DNA of 64,000 bases from Ailanthus altissimus. Lineage: Eukaryota; Streptophyta; Magnoliopsida; Sapindales; Simaroubaceae. Both the position numbers and the translations under genes were made by a program. A model generated the notes under the pieces. The model ran no database searches and was not told the DNA's origin. It saw only the letters and a list, made by a program, of their open reading frames with translations. Location: assembly GCA_946807835.1 (NCBI GenBank), contig OX327686.1, positions 16,244,001 to 16,308,000 of the forward strand. Reading direction: 5' to 3'. Numbering within the stretch: the first letter of the stretch is position 1; every line of letters begins with the position of its first letter. Positions 12,489 through 25,219 of the stretch are shown here, piece after piece.

Positions 12489-13440
12489 GAAAACCAAAGG
12501 CCTCATTTGAGGAGGGGAGAAGAACATGAAATTAAGAGAGAAAAACATAATTCTAGATCGAGAAAAACATTTAAAAGATTGAAATCTTGAATAATCTAGA
12601 AGATTTATGAAGATTGAAGCCCCAAAGAGACATCTCTAATCTAGTTTCCTATTTTCTCTTTTCTAATTTTCTTTGAGTCGAAGTTTATATTTTTGAATAT
12701 TATTTTTTTAACATGTTTGCATTTATAAATTTTTGGATAATCTTGGAATTGTAATTATCTATGGTTGGCTAAACGCTTTGTCTAGGGCTTTGATGTACCT
12801 CTATAATACTATATTTGGATATTTTAGTTGATTATTAACAAAGCCTTATTTAATTCATTTATGCTTTTTTGGATTTAATACTTCTAATTATTAAAAAATG
12901 AATTAGATGATCTAAATTTGTGGATTTTAATGCTCGAAAAAGATTGACCCACTTTATTAGACTTAGAAAACATAACCATAGTTGTTATTTAGTTGGGTGA
13001 CTATTAATACTTGGGTAGTGACCATAAGGTTTGCTTAATTGTATAGATCGGCAAGTTAGTTAGGAATATCAACTTGAAAATGTATGCTTATGATTTCATT
13101 TCTACTTGGGAAAGGTAAATTAATGTTGGCCCCTTTCATTAATAAATTAACAAATTAGATGATAATCACTAAACATAAAGAATATAGGAAAATTAGAATG
13201 AAATCAAAACCCTAGGACTCCATATTCATAGATTTCTCATCTCTTAGAATTTTCAAAATTGATAGTTTAATTTCCTTTAATTTAAGCAATCAATTTAAAG
13301 TTAAAGTAGCATAGATAAAATTGAGTTTCGAGCACCCATAGTATTTAGCATTAATTTAAAAGATCAATCCTTGTGGGAACGATACCTATTCACCATTTCA
13401 TTACTTGCTCATAGCCTATTCACTTACAGTTGTATATATG

Positions 13441-13659
13441 TCGGGGATTGTGGTTTTTGAGTTTTTACTAATATTGTGGTTAAGCAACTTAATCGTAATT
13501 TAAGCATTTATTTTCTTTTATTTTTGTTAAGTTTGGGTCAATTTTGTTGTTTGAAGGTGTATTCAAAGGGCTCATAGTTTGGAGTTATTACTTATTGATC
13601 TGGAAGTAAAGCGTATCTTATAGAGGATTAAAAGAGAACAAAGTATCCAAGCCCAAGCT
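13441..13659 (+). other. Leader of element F with primer-site remnant
   Basis: CGGGGATTGTGG at about 13443 is the tail of the tRNA-Asp primer site and its usual flank. The part that would pair with the tRNA 3' end is deleted. The rest is an untranslated leader up to the gag start at 13660. Confidence 0.55.
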
Positions 13660-14990
13660 ATGGTTGAAGAAGGCAATAACCAACAACTATAAGCCTTGCA
13701 AGATTATTTTAATCATTTGTTTAATGAAATTTTTTTGAGGATTTAACGTCAAAGAATCAATGCCAACAATTTGAATTAATGTCAGCTCTCATTAGTGTAG
13801 TGCAACAAAATCAATATGGTGGATTGCCAAGTAAGGACTTTAATGTTTATCTTTCTATGTTCTTGGAGATTTGTGACACTATTAAGATGAATAAAGTGTT
13901 AGATGACATCATTCGAATGCTTGTTCCCTTTCTCTCTTAGGGACAAGGCGAATGGATAGCTCTAATCCTTACAACTAAATAGCATTGCTATATGGGAGGA
14001 GTTGGTGCAAAAATTTCTTACTAAGTTCTTTCCTCCATTGAAGACTTTCAAACTTAGGGAAGAAATTGCATAATTTTGGCAAATGGATTTTGAGCTTCTT
14101 TATTAAGCATGGGAGCAATTTAAAGATTTTATTTGAAAGTACCCTCAGTATGGATACCAAGATTAGATCCAAATTCAACTATTCTATAATGAGTTGAATG
14201 GACAAACTAGAACGATTATAAATGAAACAGCTAGAGATACTTTATTATCTAAAACCATATAATAAGCTTAGCTTTTCCAATCCTTACAAACTAGAACGAT
14301 TGGAAAAAATGGCTTGCAACAACTATTAATGGCCTAATGAGAGGTCTATCGTGAGAAGGCCATGAGGGTGCATGAAGTTTATCTTTTGGTTGCACTTTTA
14401 GCTCAAATCTCAACATTGGGTAATCAAATTTCTACACTTAATGCTACAGAGGCTTTATTAAGTAAAGATCTAATGATGGTAGCTAATGTGTCCTATACCA
14501 GTGACAAGAGTGACCTAGAACAAGTCAATTTGTCAACAATTGAAATTTTAACTACCGAAGTAACAATTTGCCTACACACTATCATTTGAGGCTTCAGAAT
14601 CATGTTAACTTCATTTCTTGTAATTAAAGAAATATATTACAACCTCCATCGATATTCAATCAATAAATACAAAAAAAAACCTTCATTAAAAGAACTTTTG
14701 AGCACTTTTATTGTTGAGATAAGAGATAGGTTCAACAAGAATTAGGCCCGACTTAATAATATTGAAACATATTGTAGCAATATGAATGCCACCATAAAGT
14801 CCTTGGAAATGCAAATTGGTCAACTTGCAAACTTAATCAAAGGCCAATCATCTAGAAAGTTTTTTAGTGACACAAAGACTAATCTAAAATATTATCATAA
14901 AGCCATCACTTTTAAGAGTAGTAATAAAGTAAAAGCTATGGAGAAAAATATGATTAAAGACAATTAGGAAGAAGTTGTTGTGAAACCAAT
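13660..14990 (+). pseudogene. gag: gag of element F (Athila/Tat-like)
   Basis: ATG at 13660 begins MVEEGNNQQL. Recognisable blocks follow: RQRINANN, FLEICDTIKMNKV, ELVQKFLTKFFPPLKTFKLR, FWQMDFELLY, AWEQFKD, KYPQYGYQD and FYNELNGQTRTIINETARD, which are the conserved retrotransposon gag core. Near 14362-14589 is the spacer with repeated hydrophobic heptads (LLVALLAQISTLGNQ). At 14782 comes MNATIKSLEMQIGQLANLI, the usual gag C-terminal motif. No zinc knuckle could be read. Several TAG/TAA stops and frameshifts interrupt the frame. Confidence 0.85.
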
Positions 14991-15119
14991 AAAGGTGGAT
15001 ACAAGGCCCAACTTTATTTCTTTTCTGGATAGTCCTCTTATTATTGCTCCCTTATTGTTGTACCCTTAACGGTCTAGAAAAAGGAAGTTGGATGCTCAAT
15101 TTTCTAAAATGTCTTGAAA

Positions 15120-15720
15120 AATTCAAGAAGATTCACATAAATATTTCTTTTACGGATGCCTTGAAGTTAATTTTAAACTATGTAAAGTTCATGAAAGAGG
15201 TGAATCAAGGATGAGAAGTTTAGAATATTATGAGATGGTCAAGCTAATAAAGGAGTGTAATACAATTCTTCAACAAAAATTGCCATAAACGTTAAAGGAT
15301 CTAGAAAGTTTCACAATCCATAGTACAATTGGTGATTCTACTTTCAAAAAAGCTTTGTGTGATCTTAGAGTGAGCACTAATCTTATGCCTATATATGTCT
15401 TCTAGAAGTTGGATTTGAGAGACGTAAAACCTACCACAATTTCTTTACAAATGGCAGACTAGTCTTTTACTTACCGAAGGGGAATCATAGAAGATGTGTC
15501 GGTCAAAGTTGATAAGTTCACCATTCTCGTAGATTTTATTGCTCTAGACATAAAGGAAGATCGTGAGGTTTCAATCATACTTAGGCAATCCTTTTTAGCT
15601 ACTAGGAGAGCCCTATTTAATGTCATTATAAGAACTTGACACTCTGAGTGAATGGTGAAGAAGTGAAGTTCAATATTTGTCTCTCTATGAAATTTCTAGA
15701 TAAGGTACAATCTTGTAACC
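15120..15720 (+). pseudogene. Aspartic protease region of element F
   Basis: IGDSTFKKALCDL at about 15320 followed by NLMPIYVF, and then VKVDKFTILVDFIALDIKED and SFLATRRALFNV (15500-15620), match the Athila/Tat protease. The family's active-site triplet D-L/S/T-G reads D-L-R here, so the glycine is lost. Stops are present, for example TAG near 15403. Confidence 0.75.
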
Positions 15721-16039
15721 GTGTTGATATTGTTAGTAAGTGTGTTTAAAAGATTGTACCTCAAGTTTTATTTAGAGATCCTTTAAAGTATTATCTTGTA
15801 AACTCTAAAGTTTGGAAGGATACATATCTCGTTATAGAATTCGCCAATGCTTGTTACAATATGTGTGAAGACTATGTGGATTGTGTGCTATCTCTTGAAT
15901 TTTTTCCTTGTGAGACAAATATTAATGACCGTGTAGATGTTCTTGAGTCGATGGGTATTCATATAGATCTAAAGTTCCCAGAAAGACATCTAATTCTTTG
16001 CAAGATGAGCTTATTTTGAATCAATTGCCCAATTAAATT

Positions 16040-17000
16040 CGCTATGCCTTCTTGGAGGAGAATTATATCTTCCTAGTTATTATTTCAACATCCTTGAGTC
16101 AACATAAGGAAGAAAAATTACTTGATGTATTGAGGAAGCACAAGAGTGCATTGGGGTGGTCTATCTTTGATATAAAAAGGATTAACCCCCACTATATGTA
16201 CACACAAGATCTTGATGGAAGAGACTTATTAGCCATTCATTAAATATCAAAGGAGATTGAATCTAGCCATGAAGGAACTTGTGAGAGCTGAAGAGTTGAA
16301 GCTACTTAATGCCGAGATAATTTATGCCATCTCTGATAATTCTCGGGTAAGCCTGGTCTAAGTAGTGCTAAAGAAGGGTGGCATGACAGTTGTAAAGAAT
16401 GAGCTTATTCCTCCTAAAACAGTTATAGGGTGACGTGTTTGCATTGATTATATAAAGTTAAACAAGGCTACTTGAAAATACCATTTCCCACTTTTATTCA
16501 TTGACTCAATGTTGGATCGATTGGTAAGTTATGACTACTATTTCTTCCCAGATGGATATTCTGGACACAACCAAATTTTTATTACACCTGAAGACCAAGA
16601 AAAGATAACTTTCACATGCCTTTATGGTATGTTTGTTTTTAGAATAATGCCATTTAGTTTATGTAATACTCTCGCTATTTTTAAAGATGCATGATGGTTA
16701 TTTTTTCTAATATAGTTAAAGAGATAATGAAGGTCTTTATGGATGATCTTTTGATCATTGCCTTCATACTTTATCGCTTATATTGCAATGATGTGAAGAG
16801 AAAAATCTTGTGCTTAATTAGAAAAAGTGTCATTTCATGGTTAAGGAAGATATTCTCCTTGGCCATAAAGTGTCATTTAAGGGCATTGAATTAGATTGAG
16901 TAAAGATATTAGTTATTGAGAAGCTTCCTTCATCGGTAAATGTCAAGGGAGTTTAGATATTTCTAGGCCATACCAGTTTTTATCAAAGATTTATAAACAA
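16040..17000 (+). pseudogene. Reverse transcriptase of element F
   Basis: Blocks in order are VRAEELKLLNAEIIYAISD, VVLKKGGMTVVKNELIP, VCIDYIKLNKAT, FIDSMLDRL, YYFFPDGYSGHNQI, PEDQEKITFTCLYGMF, RIMPFSLCNT and VFMDDLLII. The catalytic YxDD block is present as FMDD. The aspartate of the LDGYSG block is kept as PDGYSG. Frame changes occur at 16250 and 16690, with stops near 16244 and 16694. It continues with ISWLRKIFS and the FLGHTSFYQRFI-like thumb region near 16960. Confidence 0.88.
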
Positions 17001-17560
17001 TTTTTCAAAGACTAACAAGTCCTTGTGCTATCTAATTAAGAAGGGTGCTCCATTTATTTTTTTATGATGCTTGCTTGATGGCTTTCAATATGATAAAAGG
17101 AGAAGTTAATTTTGGCTCCGATTATGGTTACACCCCATTAAGATGAACCGTTTGAAATCATGTGTGATGCAGCAACCATGTAGTTGGGGTGGTTCTTGAT
17201 TAAAGAAGAAATAAGATTTTCGGGCGATTTACTATACAAGTCGAATTCTTAATAATGCATAAAAGAACTACACTACTTCTGAAAAGGATATGCTGGCATT
17301 TATTTTTCCTTATGACAAGTTTCAGTCCTACATCATTGGGTCTAAGGTGATTGTCTACGTGGACCATGCAACTATTCAATACTTGTTTATGAAAAGGGAT
17401 TCCAAGCCATGTTTTATTTTGTGGATACTTTTGCTATGAGAGTTTGATGTGAAGATTCATGACAAGAAGGAAAGTGAAAATATTGTTGCGGATCATCTCT
17501 TAAGACTAGAGATTGAAGATATAGGTGATAATTCGTGCATTATGGAAGTTTTCCCAAATG
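17000..17560 (+). pseudogene. RNase H region of element F
   Basis: PFEIMCDAATM at about 17148 is the first catalytic block (the D of MCDAS). [40 protein letters not shown] (17262-17390, read in pieces) is the TEKELLA-to-TDH block, and FDVKIHDKKESENIVADHLLRL closes it. The frame is broken by TAG and TGA codons. Confidence 0.82.
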
Positions 17561-18726
17561 AGCAACTTTTGGTGTTGAAGTAAAGCTTTCTTAGTTTACC
17601 AACTTTGTCAATTTTTATACTTGCAATGTATTGCCTCCGGACTTGTTTAGCCATCAAAAGAAGAAGTTTTTCCATAATGTGAAAACACTATTTCTAGGAT
17701 GATCCAATACTGTTCAAGAAGTGCTTTGATAAAATAGAGGTGTGTTCCTAAAGAAGAAATCCAAGGTGTTCTCTATCAGTGTCATGCATCACCTTATAAA
17801 GGATATTTTAGAGTAAGTTTGACAGCAACAAAAATCTTACAATTAGGTTTTTATTGGCTTACTCTTTTCTAGGATAACTATACTTTTGTAAAGACATGTT
17901 ATTATTGTCAATGTATGGAAAACATTTCTAAGCGTTATGAGTTGCCATAAAAAAATATTATGGAAGTAAAGATCTTTGAAGTGGAGGGGAGGGGGGAGGG
18001 GTGAGTATTAATTTTATAGGGTCATTTCTTTCCCCATTTATCCAATAGTACATTTTGTTAGTGGTTGATTATGTTTATAAATGGGTGAAAGTTATAACTA
18101 CTTCAACAAATTATGCCAAAGTGGTCTTGAAATTTTTGCACCAAAATATCTTCACTATTTTTGGTACTTTTCTAGCTATAATTAGTGAAGAAGTGACTTA
18201 TTTTTACAATAAGATGCACAAGGTCGTACTAGCTTATCATCCCAAACTAATAGTTAAGCAGAAATTTTTAACTAAAAGTTAAGAAAATTTTGGAGAAAGC
18301 AATGCAAACTAATTGAAAAGATTAGGCCTTAAATCTTGACGATGCCTTATAGGCATATAAAATGGCTTTAAGACATTGATTGGTGTTTGAAAAGGCTCGT
18401 TATTTGCTGATTGAGGATAAGCATAAATTGTATCAATTATTTTTACTCCTGTAACTTAATAATTGTTTATATTAATAAGAATATTAGCTTTTTATATGCT
18501 TTATTTTTATTTTGTAGGTTTAAAGCCAATAAAGTTATTTGGGATGAAAATCTAAAGAAAATAAAGTAAAACATCAAATCTGCTATAGTAGTTTGCTACA
18601 GTAAATCATTACAATATCTATAAATAGTGATTTTGCTACAGTGCCACTGTTGGAGAATCCAAAAACTACCACAGGGGCGACAATTCTAATATCTTCAGCA
18701 CCTCAGTACAAATATAACCCTACAGC

Positions 18727-20033
18727 TGATGTCTGTAATAATAGCTAAGCATAAGCACATTAAGTAATATAGGATTTAAGTCCAAGTTATCGTTCCCACA
18801 GAGGTATTATATCTATTTTCTTTAATTAATTACTAAAATTAATTGTACTTCACTTTTATTCAGAAAATTCTAAAGGTGGATTATATCTAATTAATCTAAT
18901 TTTATCAAATTAAACCTAATTTAAATCAAATGCAAGTAAGGGTTGAATTCACCGATTAAAAATAATCTAGAGTTTTGACTTATCCTCCAATATTTTATTG
19001 AACCCATTAATCTCTTAGTTAATCTATTAATACAAATTATTTGGCTAGACTCTAATCTCATCACAAGCCTTTATCCATAGTTGAATGACTATATTACACC
19101 CTAAAAATTACTTATATGTCTATGGTAATCTGAATAGAATGCAATTCATTAAGAACAAGTCTAAATCATGTAATACATGCCATCTAGGTATATTTTTATC
19201 CTACATAGAACTCATAGTTGCTATCTTATGATTATGCGTCAAACTATCTTAGGCTACATACATAAATTCCCCTTTCAAGTTTATTATGGTTCTTTGATCA
19301 TTCAAAATATTTGCCAAATATAATGAAAGTGATAAACACAAGATAAAATGAATCAATTTACTACATTAAGTTTATAAACTAAGAGTCAATAAAAATCTAA
19401 CTACATATTAGGTTCAGTAGTCTAACCCTAGATCAAAAGAATTTAGCTCATAACTAATCTAAGAGTATCAAAGTAAATAATCAAAAACATCATCGTCAAG
19501 ATCATAATAGCCAGAGTAGATAAGAAGTAACACAAGAAGATGCCTTAGAATGTCTCTTTCTTCCACTTAACTTGAATGCATAATTCTTGAACTTCAAGTC
19601 TTGAATTCTTGCTTTAATATCTTGTCTTATGATGTGAATTGTTTTGCCTTAGGTTTGCCTATAAAATTCTGTGTTTTGGCTTTAAAAATTATGCTTTTAT
19701 AGGTATTTTGTACCCTAGGGTAGAGGGGCTTTGAATTTAAGTCAAAATAGGATATTTGAGAAGGTATTTTCACTTGTTGAACGAGCTCTGTGGTGAATGG
19801 AAAACTACTGATAACCCTCTGGGTGCCTCAGTGCCCAACTTTCTACCACGGGCGTCGTAGCTCCCAGCCCTGTTATAGTGGTTCGTTTGCATCTGGTTCT
19901 CTTGAATCTTCACGCCTTAGTTTGTAAACCTATTATGATAAACAAAACACAAATAAATAGCAAAGTATTCATAATTTAGAGCAAAACTTAAATCTAAGAT
20001 GATAGATATAATAGTTTAAATAAACCCATATCA
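18727..20033 (-). mobile_element. Solo LTR, family B, copy 1
   Basis: A 1307-bp block starts TGATGTCTGTAATAATAGC and ends CCCATATCA. It matches the LTRs of element B (20312-21674 and 32861-34219) along its length. Flanks are ACAGC and GTAGC, identical at three positions and differing by two transitions, which fits an old 5-bp duplication. The minus-strand TATA region (CCTATAAAAGC, complement near 19695) supports its orientation. It lies inside LTR C1. Confidence 0.82.
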
Positions 20034-20311
20034 GTAGCCCTACATGAATAGTATTTATAAACAATAACTTGTGAATAATGTTAGCATAGAAAAAAAGAGA
20101 AATCGTATTCTGACTTATATTTGATGTTTTATCCCAATTAGAAGATATAAACCTATAAATGAAAGATTAAAAAGCCTATTTCAACAATAAAAAAGAAAGG
20201 AGAAGGCATACAACTTAGGGCTCTTTAGAGCTAAAAAAGCAATTTGAGCATAATTAGAACAATTTAGAAAGAGAATATCAAGAGAAGCAAGAGATTATTG
20301 GCAAATCTTCA

Positions 20312-21674
20312 TGATGTGCACAATAATAGCTAAGCATAAGTGCATGCTATCGTATCAAGTAATATAGGAATAAAGTCTAGAAATTATTCCCACAAGAAGT
20401 TATTTAACCTATTTCTTTCAATCAAGTACTAAAATTAATCATACTTTAACTTTTATCTAGACGAATCAAAATATGAATTGTATCTAATTAAACTAATTCT
20501 ATCAAATAAAACCTAATTTTAATTAAAAACCATGTGAGGGTTAAGTTCACCAATTAAAAGAAATCTAGAGCTTTGACTTATACCCTAATATTTCATTGAA
20601 TTTATTAATCTCTTAGTTAATTCCTTAATAAAAACTTATTAGCTAGGCTGTAATCTCTTCACAATCCTCTATCGATGGTCAATTGACTATACTACATCCT
20701 AACAATTACCTATATGTTTATGGTAATTCGAATAGAATGCAATGTATTAAGAACAAGTCTAAATAATACCAATATGCCATCTAGGTATATATCTATCCTA
20801 TATAGAACTCATAGTTGTCGCTCTATGATCATCCATCAAACTATCATAGGCTAAACACATAAATTTCTCTTTTAAGTTCATGCGTTCCTTGATCATTTAA
20901 TATATTGACTAGATATGATGAAAGTATTAAACAAAAGATAGAACAAATCAATTTAATCTATTAAGTTCATAAACTAAGAGAGAATAAAATCCACATACTA
21001 GGTTCAAAAGTTTAACTCTAGATCAAAATAATTTGGTTCATCATGAATCCAAGAGTATCAAAGAAATTAATCAAAGACATCATGAATAAGATCATCATGG
21101 TAAGAGAAGCAAATAAACTAAACAAGAACATGCTATGGATCACTTCTTTCTCTCTTAAGTGAAGCACTTGTCTTTATTCTTCAATCTCTAATTCTTTTGC
21201 TTTGATCTCTTGTTTTTATGATGCATTTTTTGTTTACCCTAATTTTCCTATGATATTCTCTACCTTTGGCTATGAAAAAAGATGATTTTATAGGCCTTTA
21301 TAACTTGTAAGATGTGAGGCTTCAAATGCAAGTCAAAATAGGATTCAAAAGATAAGGTTTCTCTTGTCGCACAGGTGCCGCAGTACTGAGACCTGGAAAA
21401 TGTTGAGTGGTGGAGAATTCCTAGGTGCCACGGCGCTGAGTGGTGGGTGTTACGATGCTTAAATCTCTCTCTTTGGGTGCCGAGGTACTGCACTTGTGTT
21501 GTTGGCTCCTCCATTTTTCATCCATTGTTGCTCGATTTCTCCAGTATCTTTTATGTCTTAGGTTGTAAACCTATATATTAAAAACCTCAAATAAATATCC
21601 AAATATTCATAATTTAGGAAAAAATCTAAGTCCGAGAGTATAAATATTAGTATATATATATCAAAACCCTGTCA
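20312..21674 (-). repeat. 3' LTR of element B
   Basis: It runs from TGATGTGCACAATAATAGC to CCCTGTCA on the plus strand, which is the downstream LTR of a minus-strand element. The polypurine tract lies directly beyond 21674. A TATA-like CCTATAAAATC is on the minus strand near 21285-21294. A GC-rich palindromic cluster sits at 21370-21490. Confidence 0.88.
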
Positions 21675-21692
21675 AATACCTTCAAACTTAAG
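21675..21692 (-). promoter_or_regulatory. Polypurine tract of element B
   Basis: On the minus strand CTTAAGTTTGAAGGTATT directly precedes the LTR start TGACAGGG. The usual form in this group is AAGTTTGGGGG, so two G-to-A changes are inferred. The upstream words GAACGAGCAACC match the standard GGACGAGCAA context. Confidence 0.7.
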
Positions 21693-22935
21693 AGGTTGCT
21701 CGTTCTTAAGTAAACACAAACAAAAATAATCAAACATTAAACAGTTAATTGAATGGATTAATTAGAAATTTGTATAGTTGTCTCAAAGGTTGAATTACGC
21801 CAATAACATCTTTAGAGTTAATAATTACTTATAATCATCTCATAATATAATTATCATGCTTATTTTTATCCAAATAATATTCACTTGTGAGTATATGCAG
21901 AACTATTTGTCTATACATCAATTGAACTCGGAATGATTTATTCTATAAGAAAATCATGATTAAAGCAATTGTCCCTAAGCTTGTTTTTCATAGTATTCTC
22001 CATTAATGTAGGACTAATATTTAACAAAAGATCAATTAGAGCTTTTACAAAGCCTGTAATGAAAGGTTTAGGTTAGGGTGAGGAAAATTTGAAAAATGTT
22101 AAAATTCAAATTGTACCATAACTATAACCTTATTGTTTTTAGATTAACTCAAACTTTCTTTCTCCAAACACACCCCTAAACTTATTTTCTTGAACATACA
22201 ATTTTTAGCAGCTCATTATTTATTGACTTGATTTCTAAGAGGACTTTTTTTAATCAATCCTCTTATGCTTGAAATTGTACAAGAATAATTCTAAAGCCGA
22301 CTTTCTTTCTTATTTTCCTCCTTGACCTCTGAATTTAAATTCCTTCACGATTCTATATTGAAATATTATAGTTATAGTGTAAAGGGTATTTTTGAAGGAC
22401 CCAAATTCAATTGGCTTTGGATTCTACCGTGGTTCATAAAAAAATGGTCAATACAACTTAAAAGGGGTGACTATGGACTAAAACATGTAGCAAGGTAGGC
22501 TTGAAAATGTTCAATCGATCCAAACATGGCATATAATTATTTCTTTTGCTTATATACGCCTTAGGATTTTGCCTCGAATGCTAATCAAATAAATTCTAGA
22601 TATTGAGCAATCTTGATAATTCTCTTGCTATGAATAAGTGTCTTCTAAGTTAACAACTAATGCACATCTAATAGCTCTAATGTGCCTTGTGTTTGAAGTG
22701 AACAATTATAAGATAAACATAACCAATTTCAATTACATTATAAGATAAACACAATAATTATTAAGTCTAGAGAATTTATAGCTTTCATTTAGCTCATTTT
22801 TCATCATTAACTACAAATTCTTTTCAACCCAGACAAGAGATAATAAAAGAAATGTAATTGAAAATAATAACTGAAAATAAAATAACAATATAATAAATGA
22901 AACAAAGATAAACCTAGAGTAAAATTAGAAAATTG
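21693..22935 (-). other. 3' untranslated region of element B
   Basis: There is no coding sequence. The region resembles 26890-27870, the equivalent part of element A (shared words such as AAGGTAGGCT and CAATCGATCCAAA/CAATCGATTCAAA). Confidence 0.6.
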
Positions 22936-24075
22936 AAACACTTCCCTTATGTGTGTCGAGAGCAATTAGCGTCCTGGTCATCCTTAATCTCCTCGTCGTC
23001 TTTCTCATCTTCCATATTATCTTTAGTTTCTTCATATTCATCATCCATATCTATAGGAGTTGGAGTAGAATATGATAAGAATGGTGGTAACATGCTGGTA
23101 TCCATGCTGAAGTCATTGAGGGTAAGCCTCAATACTTGGTCCTAATAGGCAGCATGGGTAGCAAAGTAGAATTCCAAATGGGTGAGACATTCCTCAACTA
23201 TAGATTATGGAGGTGGTACTGGAGCTTGAGGTAGGTGTCGCTATCTCAATGCTAGAGGCTAGTCCTCCAGCTCTGGTCTGTCCACAATCTAATTAATCTT
23301 GTTGTTATCTAGGACATGTGTGGGTATAGTAAATCCTCTGTGGATGCCCACTCAACTCCAATTTAGGCACACAAAGCAGCGATCAAGAATGGGCAGCAGA
23401 AACCCATTTTCAAGTATAGGATGCTATGTAAGACCGAGCCCATTTTCATGAGCAGCTCTGGCATTTGATCACTTTTCCTACATCAATGATTGCTCGATAA
23501 AAATAGCATAGAGTAGAACAGCCCACCGAGCGATGACTGAGCTCACATGGCACACTGGCATGAGCAAGCGGTAATAAAATAATGCCACACCTTGTATTTG
23601 AGGCACAAATAATGGGTGGAAAACGAAATTACACTTCTAAATCGTTGCCATTTAGCTTCTGGTGTTACCAAGAAATGGATGATCAACTCATAATCAGCCA
23701 ATTCAATAGCTTATTATAGTCATCTTGGGGAATGCGCAAAAGTCTGAAGAATCGATTCATTATGGTTTTTGAGATGTCTACATATCTTCCCACAAAAACC
23801 TTTAAGTTGCGGTGTTCTTGGCGCAATAACCTATAACACTACTACCTTAGGTTGTGTACATAGTTGTTGCCATCCTCATGCTTTAATTATCTACGTAATG
23901 CTGGGGTATTTATTAGCAGCAATTATAAAACCTCTCTTTGGAATAGCATTCTACTTGATGATGAAGAAGGTGTGGCTTGCAAAAGCCTTTTGGGAAACGA
24001 ATTTTGATATGTTATAGGTGGTAGATGAAGAGGTAGCAGATTTCTTTGATTTTTACAGAGCTATGGTAAATAAAC
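22936..24075 (-). pseudogene. Post-pol ORF of element B (putative plant transposon protein domain)
   Basis: The minus-strand translation has VIARWAVLLYAIFIEQSL near 23530-23480, preceded by LLMPVCHVSS. This is the pattern RLLP-HVS-VT-RA-LLY-I, which is widespread in the extra ORF of Athila-like elements. The preceding part (24060-23600) is heavily frameshifted. The end, 23132-22947, is strongly acidic (DDEYEETKDNMEDEKDDEE), matching the acidic tail of the same ORF in element F. Its function is unknown; it occupies the position where some elements have an envelope-like gene. Confidence 0.65.
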
Positions 24076-25219
24076 CTAAAATGGAAAATTAACACTCCCA
24101 AAGTGGTGAACCACAAACTCCTCATTATGTATCCATTCACAAGCTTAAAACTTTATGTAATGTCAATTCAATCATACCATCAACAACAAGGTGGCAAAAC
24201 CATGTAATTGCTATGATATAACAAAAATTAACATAAATCAACAGTGCATGATCTCAACTCAATCACGTCCATAACCCTAAAATGGTTGTCCCTATAGAAC
24301 AACACCAAAAGCAATCATCTATTAACATGACAACACTATATAGCAATAACAATACCACAACACCCAACTAACCATAATCAAGTCACTTTCTTCATCAATC
24401 CATCAAAATAACATCTTACTCATGGAAATAATATCAATAAACAAATCTTAGATAAATATAATAAAGGTTTGGAACATAAGATTTAAGAATTGATAATATG
24501 AATAGTCATCCCTATGTATCAAAGACCAATTTTTCAAATGTAAATAAAACAATCATCAATAGGTGTAAAATATGGAATAATATGCACAACTTTAATGATG
24601 AATGTTGTTGTGATGCCTAATGCCCTAAAACAAATGAAGGAAATTGGCACTTTAGAGGTAAATTTAAAAATTGGGATTGTTGGTGCTCTTAGAGAAATTT
24701 CAAACTTGATGAGTGAATTTATATTTGCGTTATGGTTTGATTGTATATGGGTGTATTTTTCAAATGATTTAAAATATAGGCGAGGTGTTAATTAATGGAA
24801 TTGATAAATTATAGTTTATTTAGGGTTTTGGGGGTGGTTTAGGGTTGTGAGGGTGTGAGAGGGAGAATGAGGGAAGTAGGAGTGGGAAGAGGTTTCAACC
24901 CCTTCTCTTGATTGGGCGTCATAGCGTTCAGGCTTAAGCATTGCGGTGCTCAAGCCTGGGCAGGCTCTTGTGATGCCCAAGGCTTGGCACTAAGAAATGG
25001 GTTACCAGCACCGCGGCGCTGTGGGCTCTGACTTAGAAACTGTAGCGTTAGGTTTCCAGTGCCACGATGCCCAAGCCTGGGCACTGCAGCACTGAGAAAT
25101 CTCTCAACATAAATTATATATATTATTAGGACTTTCATCCTAATTATAAAAAATGCATAACTTTAAAAATTAAAATATGAATTATAAAATATAAATCAAA
25201 GGATACTATACTTGGGCTG
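24076..25219 (-). other. Spacer between pol and post-pol ORF of element B
   Basis: Non-coding. It includes a GC-rich cluster at 24905-25110 with repeated words such as CACCGCGGCGCTGTGG, GTGCCACGATGCCC and GGCACTGCAGCACTGAG. A comparable cluster lies at the same place in element F (36893-37080). The last bases CTTGGGCTG are the continuation of the pol end, which reads GGCAACCCAAG in related elements. Confidence 0.6.

Larger units (their letters stand above)
11573..12813 (+). repeat. 621-bp tandem duplication inside the F 5' LTR
   Basis: Copy one (11573-12193) and copy two (12194-12813) both start TAGGTTTCAATAAAT and end TCTATAATACTATATT. They share the sequence throughout, with scattered substitutions. 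Each copy includes its own TATA box (TATATAAA at 11859-11866 and 12481-12488) and the following GAGAGAAAAACATAATTC leader. The 3' LTR lacks the duplication. Confidence 0.9.
11471..13440 (+). repeat. 5' LTR of element F, with internal duplication
   Basis: It starts TGATAAGTAATTTTATATG. It is longer than its partner at 40058-41213 because a 621-bp segment is present twice. The expected end and the first part of the primer site are missing: after atatatgt the sequence jumps to CGGGGATTGTGG, which is the tail of the standard GTTGCCGGGGATTGT leader. A short deletion therefore removed the LTR terminus and most of the tRNA-Asp primer site. Confidence 0.8.
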
